DNA of 64,000 nt from Bradyrhizobium sp. CCGB01 (GTDB lineage: Bacteria > Pseudomonadota > Alphaproteobacteria > Rhizobiales > Xanthobacteraceae): NCBI RefSeq assembly GCF_024199795.1, contig NZ_JANADK010000001.1, positions 3,782,001-3,846,000 on the forward strand, in the 5' to 3' direction. A program made the translations under genes and the position numbers. Shown one piece after another: positions 44,334 through 53,272 of this stretch. The notes under the pieces are model-generated. The model saw only the letters and a program-made list of their open reading frames with translations. It had not been told where the DNA came from and searched no databases. Each line of letters opens with the position of its first letter. The first letter of the stretch is position 1.

Positions 44334-45359
44334 ATGAGCATGGCCGAAGGACTTCAGCCCGACGAGTTCGCGGCAACCGCGGCACGCGCAGTGACCGCCT
44401 GTGCGGGCCTTGATTTGCGCGCGCAGGCGAAAAATCTCGCCGGTGATGGCTTGCTCGGAATCGTCGCGGACGAGGAGGTGGGGGGACTGGCTCTGCCGAT
44501 CGGCTTCGCGGTGCCGGTGATCGCGGCGGCGCATTCCGGATTGCTCGCCTTTCCGCTGCTGGAGACCATTCTCGTCGGCCGCCTGCTCCAGTCGTCGCTG
44601 ACGCGTTTTGCCGCCGCGATCGTCTCCGGCCAGAAACTGGCAACCATCGCCTGGCAGGGCGAGGCTCTCACCGAACGGCAGGGCGGGGTGCTGGTGCTGA
44701 GCGGCTCGCTCGGGCGCGCACCCTGCGCAGCGAAGGTCGACCATATCCTGGTGCGGATGAGCGGCGGCGCTGCGGTGCTGATCCCGACCGATGCCGAAGG
44801 TGTCGTGGTGGAGGACGCGGCGGGTCTCGATCTGACGGTGCCGGAGCACAATGTGCGACTGGAGAAGGTCGAAGTTCCCATCGGCTCCATCCTGCCGCCC
44901 GGGACGTGGGCTGCGCTCAACTCGGATGCCAACGTGCTTCGGGCCGCCGCCATCCTGGGATCGGCCGAAGCATGCTTGTCGCTCGCGCAGGAGCATGCCT
45001 CGACGCGCCGCCAGTTCGGCCACGCTCTGTCCTATAACCAAGCCATTCGCCACGCGCTGGCGCGCCAGAAGTTGGGGCTGGAGAGCATCCGTCATGCGAT
45101 CACGCGCAGCCTATCCGACGGCGGCGGCCCGGTGCAGCGCGATGCGGCGTTCCTGGCGGCAGCGACCTATGGCTGCTCGATCAGCGAAGGTGCGCTGCAG
45201 ATCCATGGCGGCATGGGCTTTACCTGGGACGTGCCGGTGCATCGGCATCTACGCCGCATTCGCACGCTCCAGGCACAGGGTGACGCCAGCGGTCTGATCA
45301 GCACGTTCGGCCGCCGTTATGTATCGGAAGTTGCTCCGTTTGCCGAGGCAGGAGCGTGA
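44334..45359 (+). CDS. Acyl-CoA dehydrogenase-like protein, short form
   Basis: This is a 341-residue protein, about 50 residues shorter than usual. The C-terminal four-helix domain is clear (STRRQFGHALSYNQAIRHALAR, GALQIHGGMGFTWDVPVHRHLRR). The N-terminal helical domain is reduced, and the EGT catalytic motif is absent: the region reads RTLQAQGDASGL. Such short members form heterotetramers with a full-length partner in mycobacterial steroid degradation; the gene at 42266 is the natural partner here (inference). Confidence 0.85.
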   Translation: MSMAEGLQPDEFAATAARAVTACAGLDLRAQAKNLAGDGLLGIVADEEVGGLALPIGFAVPVIAAAHSGLLAFPLLETILVGRLLQSSLTRFAAAIVSGQKLATIAWQGEALTERQGGVLVLSGSLGRAPCAAKVDHILVRMSGGAAVLIPTDAEGVVVEDAAGLDLTVPEHNVRLEKVEVPIGSILPPGTWAALNSDANVLRAAAILGSAEACLSLAQEHASTRRQFGHALSYNQAIRHALARQKLGLESIRHAITRSLSDGGGPVQRDAAFLAAATYGCSISEGALQIHGGMGFTWDVPVHRHLRRIRTLQAQGDASGLISTFGRRYVSEVAPFAEAGA

Positions 45360-45370
45360 GGGAGACAACC

Positions 45371-46144
45371 ATGACCGAAACCAGGGATCAGACGCTCGCA
45401 GGCCGCGTCGCACTCGTCACGGGTGCCGGAAACGGCATCGGACGCGCCACCGCATTGAAGCTCGCCGCGCGCGGCGCGATCGTCGGCGTCAATGATCTGA
45501 AGCCGGAATTCGTTGATAGCACGGTGGACGCGATCAAGACCGCCGGCGGCAACGCGGTTGCCGTCACGCAGGACGTCTCCAGCCGCGACGGCATGCGGCA
45601 GGCGGTTCTTGCATTGGCGGAGGGGCAGAAGCGTTTCGACATCCTCGTCAACAACGCGGCCTGGGTCCGCTACCAATCCGTCCCGGATATCGCCCCGGAA
45701 ACCGTCGACCGCATGCTCAACATCGGCTTCAAAGCGGTGATCTGGGGAATCCAGGCGGCGGCCGAGGTCATGGATACCGAGCGCGGCGGCGCCATCGTCA
45801 ACGTGGCTTCGGTCGCTGGCCTGATCTCGGCCAAGAACAGCATCGTCTATAGCGGCATCAAGGCCGGCGTCATGGGCATCACGCGCGCGGCCGCGGCCGA
45901 GCTCGGCGCGCGCAACATCCGCGTCAACGCGGTGGCGCCCTCGGCAATCCCGACTGAGGGAACGATGCGCAATCGCAATGCCGAGCTCGATGCGCGCCGG
46001 GTCGCGCGAACGCCGCTGGGCCGGCTCGGCACGGTCGACGATATCGCCAAGGCGATCTGCTTCCTCGCCGGTGACGAGAGCGGCTTCATCTCGGCGCAGG
46101 TGCTCACCGTCGACGGCGGCATCACTCTGACCAACATTGCCTGA
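45371..46144 (+). CDS. Short-chain dehydrogenase/reductase (second SDR)
   Basis: This is a 257-residue enzyme. ATG 45371 with GGGAG upstream is preferred over GTG 45356, which overlaps the previous stop. It shows TGAGNGIG, NNAAW, a Ser in VASVAGLISAKNS and YSGIK as the active-site Tyr/Lys. The ending LTVDGGITLTNIA is typical. It is not a recent duplicate of the first SDR. It is a likely 3-hydroxyacyl-CoA or alcohol dehydrogenase step. Confidence 0.92.
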   Translation: MTETRDQTLAGRVALVTGAGNGIGRATALKLAARGAIVGVNDLKPEFVDSTVDAIKTAGGNAVAVTQDVSSRDGMRQAVLALAEGQKRFDILVNNAAWVRYQSVPDIAPETVDRMLNIGFKAVIWGIQAAAEVMDTERGGAIVNVASVAGLISAKNSIVYSGIKAGVMGITRAAAAELGARNIRVNAVAPSAIPTEGTMRNRNAELDARRVARTPLGRLGTVDDIAKAICFLAGDESGFISAQVLTVDGGITLTNIA

Positions 46145-46157
46145 CGGGACCAGCGCG

Positions 46158-46952
46158 ATGTCCGATCTGACGCCGGAACAAGAGGTGCTGAAAGAGGCCT
46201 ATGTCAGGGCGCGTGGCTATTGGCGACCCTGGACGGAGGGTCTGTTGCGGCTCGATCCGGCGTTCCTCCAGACTTACGGCCAATATGCGGGCTATGCCGC
46301 CGAAAACGGGCCGCTGTCGCCCAAGATGTGCGAGCTGATCTACGTCGCGCTCGACGGATCGGCGACGCATCTGTTCCGCGCCGGGCTCGCGCTGCACCTT
46401 CGCCTTGCGCTTCAGGCAGGCGCCACGGCGCGGGAGATTATCGACGTGTTTCGCCTGGCGACGGCTCAAGGGCTGGACGGCTGCAACGTCGGCATCGGCA
46501 TCCTCGCGGAAGAATTGGCGAGCGCGGGCATTCAGGCCGATCAATCCGAGCTGACGAAGGAGCAACGCGCACTGCGCGAGGCCTATATGGCGCAGTTCGG
46601 CGACTGGCCGGAATTTTGCGAGCAATGGCTGCGGTCCGATCCCGGCTATTTCGCCGTGCTGCTGGACCTTCTCGCCGACCGAGGCGCAGGCGGCGGCCTC
46701 GACCGGCGCTCGCAATGCCTGATCTCGATTGCATTGAACGCCTGCTTCACGGCGCTCGATCCGCACGGGCTGCGCGTGCAGATCAGGCGGGCGCTGCGGC
46801 TCGGCATCGGCCAGCGGGAGATCCGCCAGGTTCTCCAGATGACCGCGCATCTCGGCGTGCACGCCTGCGCCGTCGGCGTGCCGGTTCTGATGGAGGCTCT
46901 CGGGGAGGGCCCGCTGAAGGCCGTTTCGGATGAGGATGGAGGACCGCAATGA
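46158..46952 (+). CDS. Carboxymuconolactone decarboxylase-family protein, two domains
   Basis: This is a 264-residue protein from ATG 46158. It contains two copies of the AhpD/CMD helical fold: KMCELIYVALDGSATHLFRAG with GATAREIIDVFRLAT, and RSQCLISIALNACFTALDPHG with GIGQREIRQVLQMTA. The AhpD Cys-x-x-Cys pair is absent from both domains. So it resembles the gamma-carboxymuconolactone decarboxylase side of the family and not a peroxide-reducing enzyme. Its stop overlaps tctB as ATGA. Confidence 0.85.
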   Translation: MSDLTPEQEVLKEAYVRARGYWRPWTEGLLRLDPAFLQTYGQYAGYAAENGPLSPKMCELIYVALDGSATHLFRAGLALHLRLALQAGATAREIIDVFRLATAQGLDGCNVGIGILAEELASAGIQADQSELTKEQRALREAYMAQFGDWPEFCEQWLRSDPGYFAVLLDLLADRGAGGGLDRRSQCLISIALNACFTALDPHGLRVQIRRALRLGIGQREIRQVLQMTAHLGVHACAVGVPVLMEALGEGPLKAVSDEDGGPQ

Positions 46953-47416
46953 AGGGATTGGCGATCCGCAATCAAAGGGCCTTCGCGTCTGGTGCCCTGT
47001 TTCTTGTCTTTGCGGTCTTCTTCTTCGTGACGGCGCTGCAGTATCCTGCAGGTACAGCCGCGAAGATGGGGCCGGGCTATTTCCCGCGCCTGCTCGCGAT
47101 CGTGCTCGCCGCCATTGGTCTCGTCGTGATCCTCAGCGCGGTGAAGCCGACAGCTGGGGCGCAGGCGCTGCGGCAGTGGGATCTCAAGGGGCTCGCCTGG
47201 ATCACCGGGGCGGTGGTCCTGTTCGGCGCGCTTCTGTTCCCGCTCGGTCTGGTCGGCGCCCTGTTCGTCCTGATCATGGTGTCGAGCAAGGCCAGTCCTG
47301 AGTTCACCTGGACCGGCGCGCTGACGAATGCGGCCGTGCTCATCGCGCTGTGTCTGGCCGTGTTCGTTTACGGCCTTGGGCTGCCTTTGCCCGTCTGGCC
47401 ATCTCTTCTCAACTGA
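46949..47416 (+). CDS. tctB: TctB, small membrane subunit of the TTT transporter
   Basis: This is a 155-residue protein with four predicted helices (ALFLVFAVFFFVTALQYP, YFPRLLAIVLAAIGLVVIL, AWITGAVVLFGALLFPLGLVG, AAVLIALCLAVFVYGLGL). The TctB signature GTAAKMGPGYFPRLL follows the first helix. It is translationally coupled to the preceding gene (ATGA) and 12 nt before tctA. Confidence 0.92.
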   Translation: MKGLAIRNQRAFASGALFLVFAVFFFVTALQYPAGTAAKMGPGYFPRLLAIVLAAIGLVVILSAVKPTAGAQALRQWDLKGLAWITGAVVLFGALLFPLGLVGALFVLIMVSSKASPEFTWTGALTNAAVLIALCLAVFVYGLGLPLPVWPSLLN

Positions 47417-47428
47417 GCGAGCCGGCAG

Positions 47429-48928
47429 ATGGATCTATTTCATAATCTGGCGATCGGCTTCGCCACCGCAGCCCAGCCCGCCAATCTGCTCTACGCCTTC
47501 TTCGGTTGCCTGCTCGGCACGCTGATCGGCGTGCTTCCGGGCCTTGGTCCGCTCGCGACCATCGCGATGCTGTTGCCGATCACCTATGCGCTGCAACCGG
47601 ATGCCGCGCTGATCATGCTCGCCGGAATCTACTACGGCGCGCAGTATGGCGGCTCGACCACGGCTATCGTCGTCAACCTGCCCGGCGAGTCCTCGTCCGT
47701 CGTCACCACGATCGACGGCTACCAGATGGCCAAGCAGGGTCGCGCCGGCGTGGCGCTCGCCACGGCAGCCATCGGCTCTTTCTTCGCCGGATGTGTGGCG
47801 ACGCTCGCTTTGGCGGCCCTCGCGGGACCGCTGACCGCGACCGCGCTGTTGTTCGGTCCCAAGGAATTCTTCGCGCTCATGATCCTGGGCCTGATCCTCG
47901 CCTCGGTTCTGTCGAGCGGTCCGTTCATCGAGGGCATCGGCATGGTCGTGCTCGGCATGCTCCTGAGCCTCGTCGGCACCGATCTGAACAGCGGCAGTCA
48001 GCGGTTTGCCTTCGGCATTCCCCAGCTGTTCGACGGCCTCGATTTCGTGCCGCTGGCGATGGGCATCTTCGGCTTTGCCGAGATCGTCAAGAATCTGGAG
48101 CAGGACGACAAGCTGTCGCTGGTGACGCAGAAGATCACCAATCTGTTTCCGACCCGCGACGACTTCCGCCGCATGGTGCCGGCGATGCTGCGCGGCACGA
48201 CGCTGGGCACGTTGCTGGGCGTGTTGCCCGGCGGCGGCGCGGTGCTGTCGTCCTTTGCGTCCTATACGCTGGAGAAGAAGCTGTCGCGGCATCCCGAGCA
48301 GTTCGGCAAGGGCGCCATCGAGGGCGTCGCCGGACCGGAATCGGCGAACAATGCCGGCGCCCAGACCTCGTTCATTCCACTGCTGACGTTGGGGGTGCCC
48401 TCCAACGTCGTGATGGCGCTGATGGTCGGCGCCATGAACATCCACAACATCCATCCGGGCCCGGAGGTGATGACGAAGAACCCGACCCTGTTCTGGGGCC
48501 TGATCGCCTCGATGTGGGTCGGCAATCTGATGCTGCTGATCCTCAATCTTCCGCTGGTCGGGCTGTGGGTGAAGCTGCTGACCATCCCGTACCGCTATCT
48601 GTTCCCGGCGATCATGGTGTTCTGCTCGATAGGCGTCTATTCCATCAACAGCGGAACGTTCGAAGTCTACGAGGCGGCCGTGTTCTGCGTGTTTGGCTAT
48701 GTCCTGATCAAGCTGCAATTGCCGGCGGCGCCGCTGCTGCTTGGCCTGGTTCTCGGGCCGGCCATCGAGGAGAATTTCCGCCGGGCCATGGTGCTGTCGC
48801 GCGGCGACGCCACCGTGCTGCTGACCTCGCCGCTCTCGGCGAGCCTGCTGGCCGCGGCCGCGATCGCGGTCGTCCTGATCATGCTGCCGACGATCCGCGC
48901 GCGGCGCGAGGAGGCGCTCCAGGAATGA
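47429..48928 (+). CDS. tctA: TctA, large membrane subunit of the TTT transporter
   Basis: This is a 499-residue polytopic protein with the TctA hallmarks GTLIGVLPGLGPLATIAMLLP and YYGAQYGGSTTAIVVNLPGE near the N-terminus. The internally repeated motif GTLLGVLPGGGAVLSSFASY and NNAGAQTSFIPLLTLGVPSN lie in the second half. It forms the secondary carboxylate transporter with TctB and the distant TctC. It is the uptake component of this catabolic locus. Confidence 0.94.
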   Translation: MDLFHNLAIGFATAAQPANLLYAFFGCLLGTLIGVLPGLGPLATIAMLLPITYALQPDAALIMLAGIYYGAQYGGSTTAIVVNLPGESSSVVTTIDGYQMAKQGRAGVALATAAIGSFFAGCVATLALAALAGPLTATALLFGPKEFFALMILGLILASVLSSGPFIEGIGMVVLGMLLSLVGTDLNSGSQRFAFGIPQLFDGLDFVPLAMGIFGFAEIVKNLEQDDKLSLVTQKITNLFPTRDDFRRMVPAMLRGTTLGTLLGVLPGGGAVLSSFASYTLEKKLSRHPEQFGKGAIEGVAGPESANNAGAQTSFIPLLTLGVPSNVVMALMVGAMNIHNIHPGPEVMTKNPTLFWGLIASMWVGNLMLLILNLPLVGLWVKLLTIPYRYLFPAIMVFCSIGVYSINSGTFEVYEAAVFCVFGYVLIKLQLPAAPLLLGLVLGPAIEENFRRAMVLSRGDATVLLTSPLSASLLAAAAIAVVLIMLPTIRARREEALQE

Positions 48929-48950
48929 GATTGATCGGAAGACTCCTGCC

Positions 48951-50105
48951 ATGATCCGCGAACCTGTCGCCTTCGAAGCGCTACTGGAGCGCGTCCGCCG
49001 GTTTGTCCGCGACGTCGCTATTCCGGCCGAGGCACGCGTCGAAAGCTGCGATGACGTGCCCGAAGACATCGTCGCGATCATGCGCGCCGAAGGCTTCTTC
49101 GGCTGGAGCATCCCCGAGGCCTATGGTGGTGCCGGGCTCACCACCGAAGAGCTCGTCCTGGCCGCGTTCGAACTGTCGCAATGTTCGGTCGCATTTCGCG
49201 CCCGGGTCGGGACCAACACCGGAATCGGCTCGGAGGGAATCGTCGCCGACGGGACCGAGCAGCAGAAGCAAGCCTACCTGCCGCGCCTCGCCAGCGGTGA
49301 ATGGACCGGCTGCCTCGCCGTGACCGAGCCGGACGCTGGGTCCGAGGCTTCGAACGTGCAGACCACCGCGCGCCGCGATGGCGATTGGTATGTCCTCGAC
49401 GGCGAGAAATGCTTCATCACCAACGCGCCCGTCGCCGACATCTTCACGGTCACGGCGCGCACGGATCCGCAGTCGAAAGGCGCGGCGGGCGTCTCGGCGT
49501 TCATCGTCGAGCGGGGCAGTGCCGGCCTTGCGACCGGTGCGCCCTATCGGAAGATGGGGCAGGCGGGCTCGCCCGTGAGCGCGGTCTATTTCAACCAGTG
49601 CCGCGTGCCGGCCGCTAATCTGATCGGTGGCCGCGAAGGCGCGGGCTTCAAGACCATCATGAAGGTGCTGAACAAGCAGCGCATTCATCTGGCTGCCCTG
49701 TCGACCGGGCCGGCGATCCGAATGCTCGACATGGCCATCCGCCATACCAGCAGCCGCGTCCAGTTCGGCGAGCCGGTCGCAAACTACCAGCTGGTGCAGG
49801 CGATGATCGCCGACTGCCGGACCGAGATCTTCGCGGCGCAGTCGATGATCCTGGAAGCCGCGCGCAAGCGCGACCGCGGCGAGGACATCGCGCTCGAAGC
49901 GTCGATGTGCAAATATTTCGCGACCGAGATGTGCGGCCGCGTGGCCGATCGCTGCGTGCAGATGTTCGGCGGCGCCGGCTACATCGCGGATCACTCCTCG
50001 ATCGAGCGCTGGTACAGGGACGTCCGGCTGTTTCGTCTCTATGAGGGCACCAGCCAGATTCACCAGCTCAACATCGCCCGTCTCCTGCTGCGAGACGTGG
50101 CGTGA
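48951..50105 (+). CDS. Acyl-CoA dehydrogenase (third)
   Basis: This is a 384-residue enzyme with all canonical blocks: WSIPEAYGGAGLTTEELVLA, CLAVTEPDAGSEASNVQTTA, GEKCFITNAPVAD and VQMFGGAGYIADHSSIERWY. The catalytic EGT is in LYEGTSQIHQLN. Unlike the two dehydrogenases upstream, it keeps the Glu, so it should work alone. It probably acts on a branched or medium-chain acyl-CoA. Confidence 0.93.
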   Translation: MIREPVAFEALLERVRRFVRDVAIPAEARVESCDDVPEDIVAIMRAEGFFGWSIPEAYGGAGLTTEELVLAAFELSQCSVAFRARVGTNTGIGSEGIVADGTEQQKQAYLPRLASGEWTGCLAVTEPDAGSEASNVQTTARRDGDWYVLDGEKCFITNAPVADIFTVTARTDPQSKGAAGVSAFIVERGSAGLATGAPYRKMGQAGSPVSAVYFNQCRVPAANLIGGREGAGFKTIMKVLNKQRIHLAALSTGPAIRMLDMAIRHTSSRVQFGEPVANYQLVQAMIADCRTEIFAAQSMILEAARKRDRGEDIALEASMCKYFATEMCGRVADRCVQMFGGAGYIADHSSIERWYRDVRLFRLYEGTSQIHQLNIARLLLRDVA

Positions 50106-50141
50106 ACCGTCAGGCAAGTTCAATGTGTTCGGGGACGTGAG

Positions 50142-51338
50142 ATGAGTGGGCCGCTGGAAGGACTGAAAGTCCTGGATATCGCGACCATCGTCGCTGCGCC
50201 GTTCGCCGCGACGCTGCTGGCCGACTATGGGGCCGACGTGCTCAAGATCGAGATGCCGGGGCAGGGCGACGGGGTCAGGGCCTTCCCGCCGTTCAAGGAC
50301 GGCAAGCCGTTGTGGTGGAAGAGCGTGAACCGCAACAAGAAGTTCGCAACGCTCGACCTCCGCAGGGTCGAAGGCGTCGAGTTGTTCAAGCGGATGCTGC
50401 CGCATTTCGACGTGCTGATCGAGAATTTCCGGCCCGGGACGCTCGACCGCTGGGGACTGCCGAAAGAGGTGCTATGGCAGATTCAGCCGCGCCTCGTCAT
50501 CCTGCGCGCGACCGCGTTCGGCCAGGACGGGCCGTATCGCGACCGTCCGGGTTTCGCACGGATATTCGAAGCCATGGGCGGCCTCACCTACATCACGGGC
50601 GAGGCCGATGGTCAGCCGATGCATCCCGGTTATCCCATCGGCGACGCAATCGGCGGCCTGTTCGGTGCGGTCGGCGCGCTTGCGGCGCTGTGGAAGCGGG
50701 CGAAAAACCCGGGCGCGCCGGGCGAGGAGATCGATCTCGCGTTGACCGAGGCGATTTTCCGGCTGCTCGACGTCTTGCCCATCGAGTTCGATCAGCTCGG
50801 GGACGTGCGTGGCCGCATTGGAAACGGCAACGCTTACTCCGCGCCGGCGGCCGTTTATCGGACCCGAGATGATCGCTGGGTCACGCTGGCGGGATCGACC
50901 AATGCGCTCTTTGCCGCGAATTGCCGGGCGATCGGCAGGCCGGACCTGATTGACGATCCGCGCTTTTCCAACAACGCGCGCCGGGTCGAACATTCGACGG
51001 AGTTGAACGCGGTCTTCTCGCAATGGTGCGGCGACCGTGCGCTCGACGACGTGCTCGCCGCCTTCGCGGCCGAGGAAGGCACGCTGGCGCCGATCTACGC
51101 GATCGACCAGATCGCAGCCGATCCGCAATCCCGGGCGCGCGAGATGATCACCCGTGTGCCAGACCGGGATTTCGGTTCGGTGGCAATGTCGAATGTCGTG
51201 CCGCGCTTCACGATCGACCGCGCGAAGCTGAAGACATCCGCGGGCGACATCGGCCAGGACAATCGCGAGATCTATCAGCGCTGGCTCGGCCTTTCAGACG
51301 ACGAGATCGAACGCCTCGCGGAGCGGAAGGTCATCTGA
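50142..51338 (+). CDS. CaiB/BaiF-family (class III) CoA-transferase
   Basis: This is a 398-residue enzyme. The family N-terminus LEGLKVLDIATIVAAPFAAT and LADYGADVLKIEMPGQGD is followed by NRNKKFATLDLR. The catalytic Asp is in the region YITGEADGQPMHPGYPIGDA (about residue 160-170). It moves CoA between carboxylic acids, so the pathway has two ways to activate its substrate: this enzyme and the ADP-forming synthetase. It is the last gene of the operon. Confidence 0.92.
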   Translation: MSGPLEGLKVLDIATIVAAPFAATLLADYGADVLKIEMPGQGDGVRAFPPFKDGKPLWWKSVNRNKKFATLDLRRVEGVELFKRMLPHFDVLIENFRPGTLDRWGLPKEVLWQIQPRLVILRATAFGQDGPYRDRPGFARIFEAMGGLTYITGEADGQPMHPGYPIGDAIGGLFGAVGALAALWKRAKNPGAPGEEIDLALTEAIFRLLDVLPIEFDQLGDVRGRIGNGNAYSAPAAVYRTRDDRWVTLAGSTNALFAANCRAIGRPDLIDDPRFSNNARRVEHSTELNAVFSQWCGDRALDDVLAAFAAEEGTLAPIYAIDQIAADPQSRAREMITRVPDRDFGSVAMSNVVPRFTIDRAKLKTSAGDIGQDNREIYQRWLGLSDDEIERLAERKVI

Positions 51339-51400
51339 CGCCGGCGAAGGTCTATTGCGGCCTCCGGAGCAGATATTCGGACCCCGCATCAACTCTTCGC

Positions 51401-53272
51401 CTATACGATTCCGCGCGCGGCCAATGTCTTCACGATCTGGTCCGCCAACTCCTCGGGCTGCCGACCGATCGTTTGCAAGTGTATTTCGGGAGTTGTCGGT
51501 GGTTCGTACGGGGCATCGAAGCCGGTAAAATTCTTGATCTTGCCGGCTTTCGCTTTGGCGTAGAGGCCCTTTGGGTCACGCCGGGCACATTCGTCGATGG
51601 GTGTGTCGACGAATACCTCGATGAATTCTCCATCGGACATCAGACGACGCACCATGTTGCGCTCAGCGCGGTACGGAGAAATGAACGAGCAGAGAACGAT
51701 CAGGCCTGCATCCACCAGGAGCTTTGCCGCCTCTCCGGCGCGACGGATATTCTCAACGCGGTCCGCCTCCGTGAAACCGAGGTCCCGGCTGAGACCATGG
51801 CGCAGATTGTCGCCGTCCAGCATCATGGTGTGGTGGCCGCCAGCGTGAAGCCGGCGTTCGACGATGTTGGCAATCGTCGACTTGCCGGCACCTGACAGGC
51901 CGGTGAGCCATATGATGGCTGGCTTCTGGTGCTTTTGCGCAGCGCGCTCCGACTTTCCTATCAGTGTGGCCTGCCAGTGGACATTGGTGGCACGCCGCAG
52001 GCCAAACGCGATCATCCCCGCGCCGAGCGTATGATTGGTCAAGCGGTCGATGACGATAAAGGATCCAGTCTTGCGGTTCTGCCCGTACGGGTCGAACGCG
52101 ACAGGCATGCCCGTCGACAGGTTGCAGAAGGCGATATCGTTGAGGCCGAGGGTGCGGGCGGCAAGATGCTCGCGCGTATTGACGTCGATCTTGTACTTGA
52201 TCCCGGTGACCGTAACTGGCGTCGTCCGGGTGCCGATGCGGGCCAAATAGGAGCGGCCAGGCATGAGTTGCTGGTCGCTCATCCAGATGACATGTGCCGC
52301 AAACTGGTCCGATACTTCGGGAGGAGACTCCGGATTGGCCAGGAGATCGCCGCGGGCGATGTCCAACTCGTCTGCGAGCGTGATCGTGATCGCGTCACCG
52401 GCCTGGGCGGAGGTCTGAGCGCCTTCGGCAGTCAGGAGTTCCTTCACCCTCGAGATTCTGCCGGAACTCGCGACGGCGATGGGATCGCCGGCATTGATTG
52501 TCCCGGATGCTACCGTGCCGGCGTAACCTCTGAAATCAAGATGGGGTCGATTGACCCATTGCACCGGAAAGCGGAACGGGCTTTCGAGCGTATCGCCACT
52601 CACATCGATAGTTTCGAGATAGTCGAGCAGGCTCGGCCCGCGAAACCAGGGCATGTTATCCGACACCTTCGTAACGTTGTCGCCATGTCGGGCCGAGATT
52701 GGAATCGGTGCGATCGATGAAAAGCCGAGTTGCACGGCGAAGGCTCTGTATTCATCGACAATGCGAGCGAAAATCTCGCTTTGATAGGAGATCAGATCAA
52801 TCTTGTTCACGGCTAGGACAACATGACGTATGCCGAGCAGCGAACAAATCAGGGAGTGCCGTCTGGTCTGCGGCAAAACACCCTTGCGCGCATCGATCAG
52901 GAGAATGGCGAGATCGGCTGTCGATGCGCCGGTGGCCATATTCCGGGTATACTGCTCGTGGCCGGGCGTGTCGGCGACAATGAAGGAACGTCGCGGCGTG
53001 CTGAAGAAGCGATGTGCAACGTCGATCGTGATGCCCTGTTCCCGTTCAGCCTCCAGCCCGTCCATGAGAAGTGCAAGGTCGATGTCGTCTCCGGTGGTGC
53101 CGTGGCGCTTCGAATCCGTCGCCAATGAGGATAGTTGATCTTCGAAGATAAGCTTGGAGTCATGCAGGAGCCGGCCGATCAGCGTGGACTTTCCGTCATC
53201 CACCGATCCACAGGTGAGGAAACGAAGCAGGTCCTTGCTCTGCGCTTCAACGGGAAACTCAGGGCTTTCCAT
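51401..53272 (-). CDS. cysNC: Bifunctional sulfate adenylyltransferase large subunit / adenylylsulfate kinase
   Basis: This is a 623-residue CysN-CysC fusion of the NodQ type. The GTPase part has CGSVDDGKSTLIGRLLHDSK, DTPGHEQYTRNM and NKIDL. The kinase part, from about residue 445, has GLSGAGKSTIANIVERRL, DGDNLRHGLSRDLGF and FVDTPIDECARRDPKGLYAKA. ATG 53272 shares one base with the cysD stop. It makes APS and then PAPS. Without cysH or cysG nearby, sulfation of a surface molecule is as likely a use as cysteine synthesis. Confidence 0.95.
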   Translation of the reverse strand: MESPEFPVEAQSKDLLRFLTCGSVDDGKSTLIGRLLHDSKLIFEDQLSSLATDSKRHGTTGDDIDLALLMDGLEAEREQGITIDVAHRFFSTPRRSFIVADTPGHEQYTRNMATGASTADLAILLIDARKGVLPQTRRHSLICSLLGIRHVVLAVNKIDLISYQSEIFARIVDEYRAFAVQLGFSSIAPIPISARHGDNVTKVSDNMPWFRGPSLLDYLETIDVSGDTLESPFRFPVQWVNRPHLDFRGYAGTVASGTINAGDPIAVASSGRISRVKELLTAEGAQTSAQAGDAITITLADELDIARGDLLANPESPPEVSDQFAAHVIWMSDQQLMPGRSYLARIGTRTTPVTVTGIKYKIDVNTREHLAARTLGLNDIAFCNLSTGMPVAFDPYGQNRKTGSFIVIDRLTNHTLGAGMIAFGLRRATNVHWQATLIGKSERAAQKHQKPAIIWLTGLSGAGKSTIANIVERRLHAGGHHTMMLDGDNLRHGLSRDLGFTEADRVENIRRAGEAAKLLVDAGLIVLCSFISPYRAERNMVRRLMSDGEFIEVFVDTPIDECARRDPKGLYAKAKAGKIKNFTGFDAPYEPPTTPEIHLQTIGRQPEELADQIVKTLAARGIV

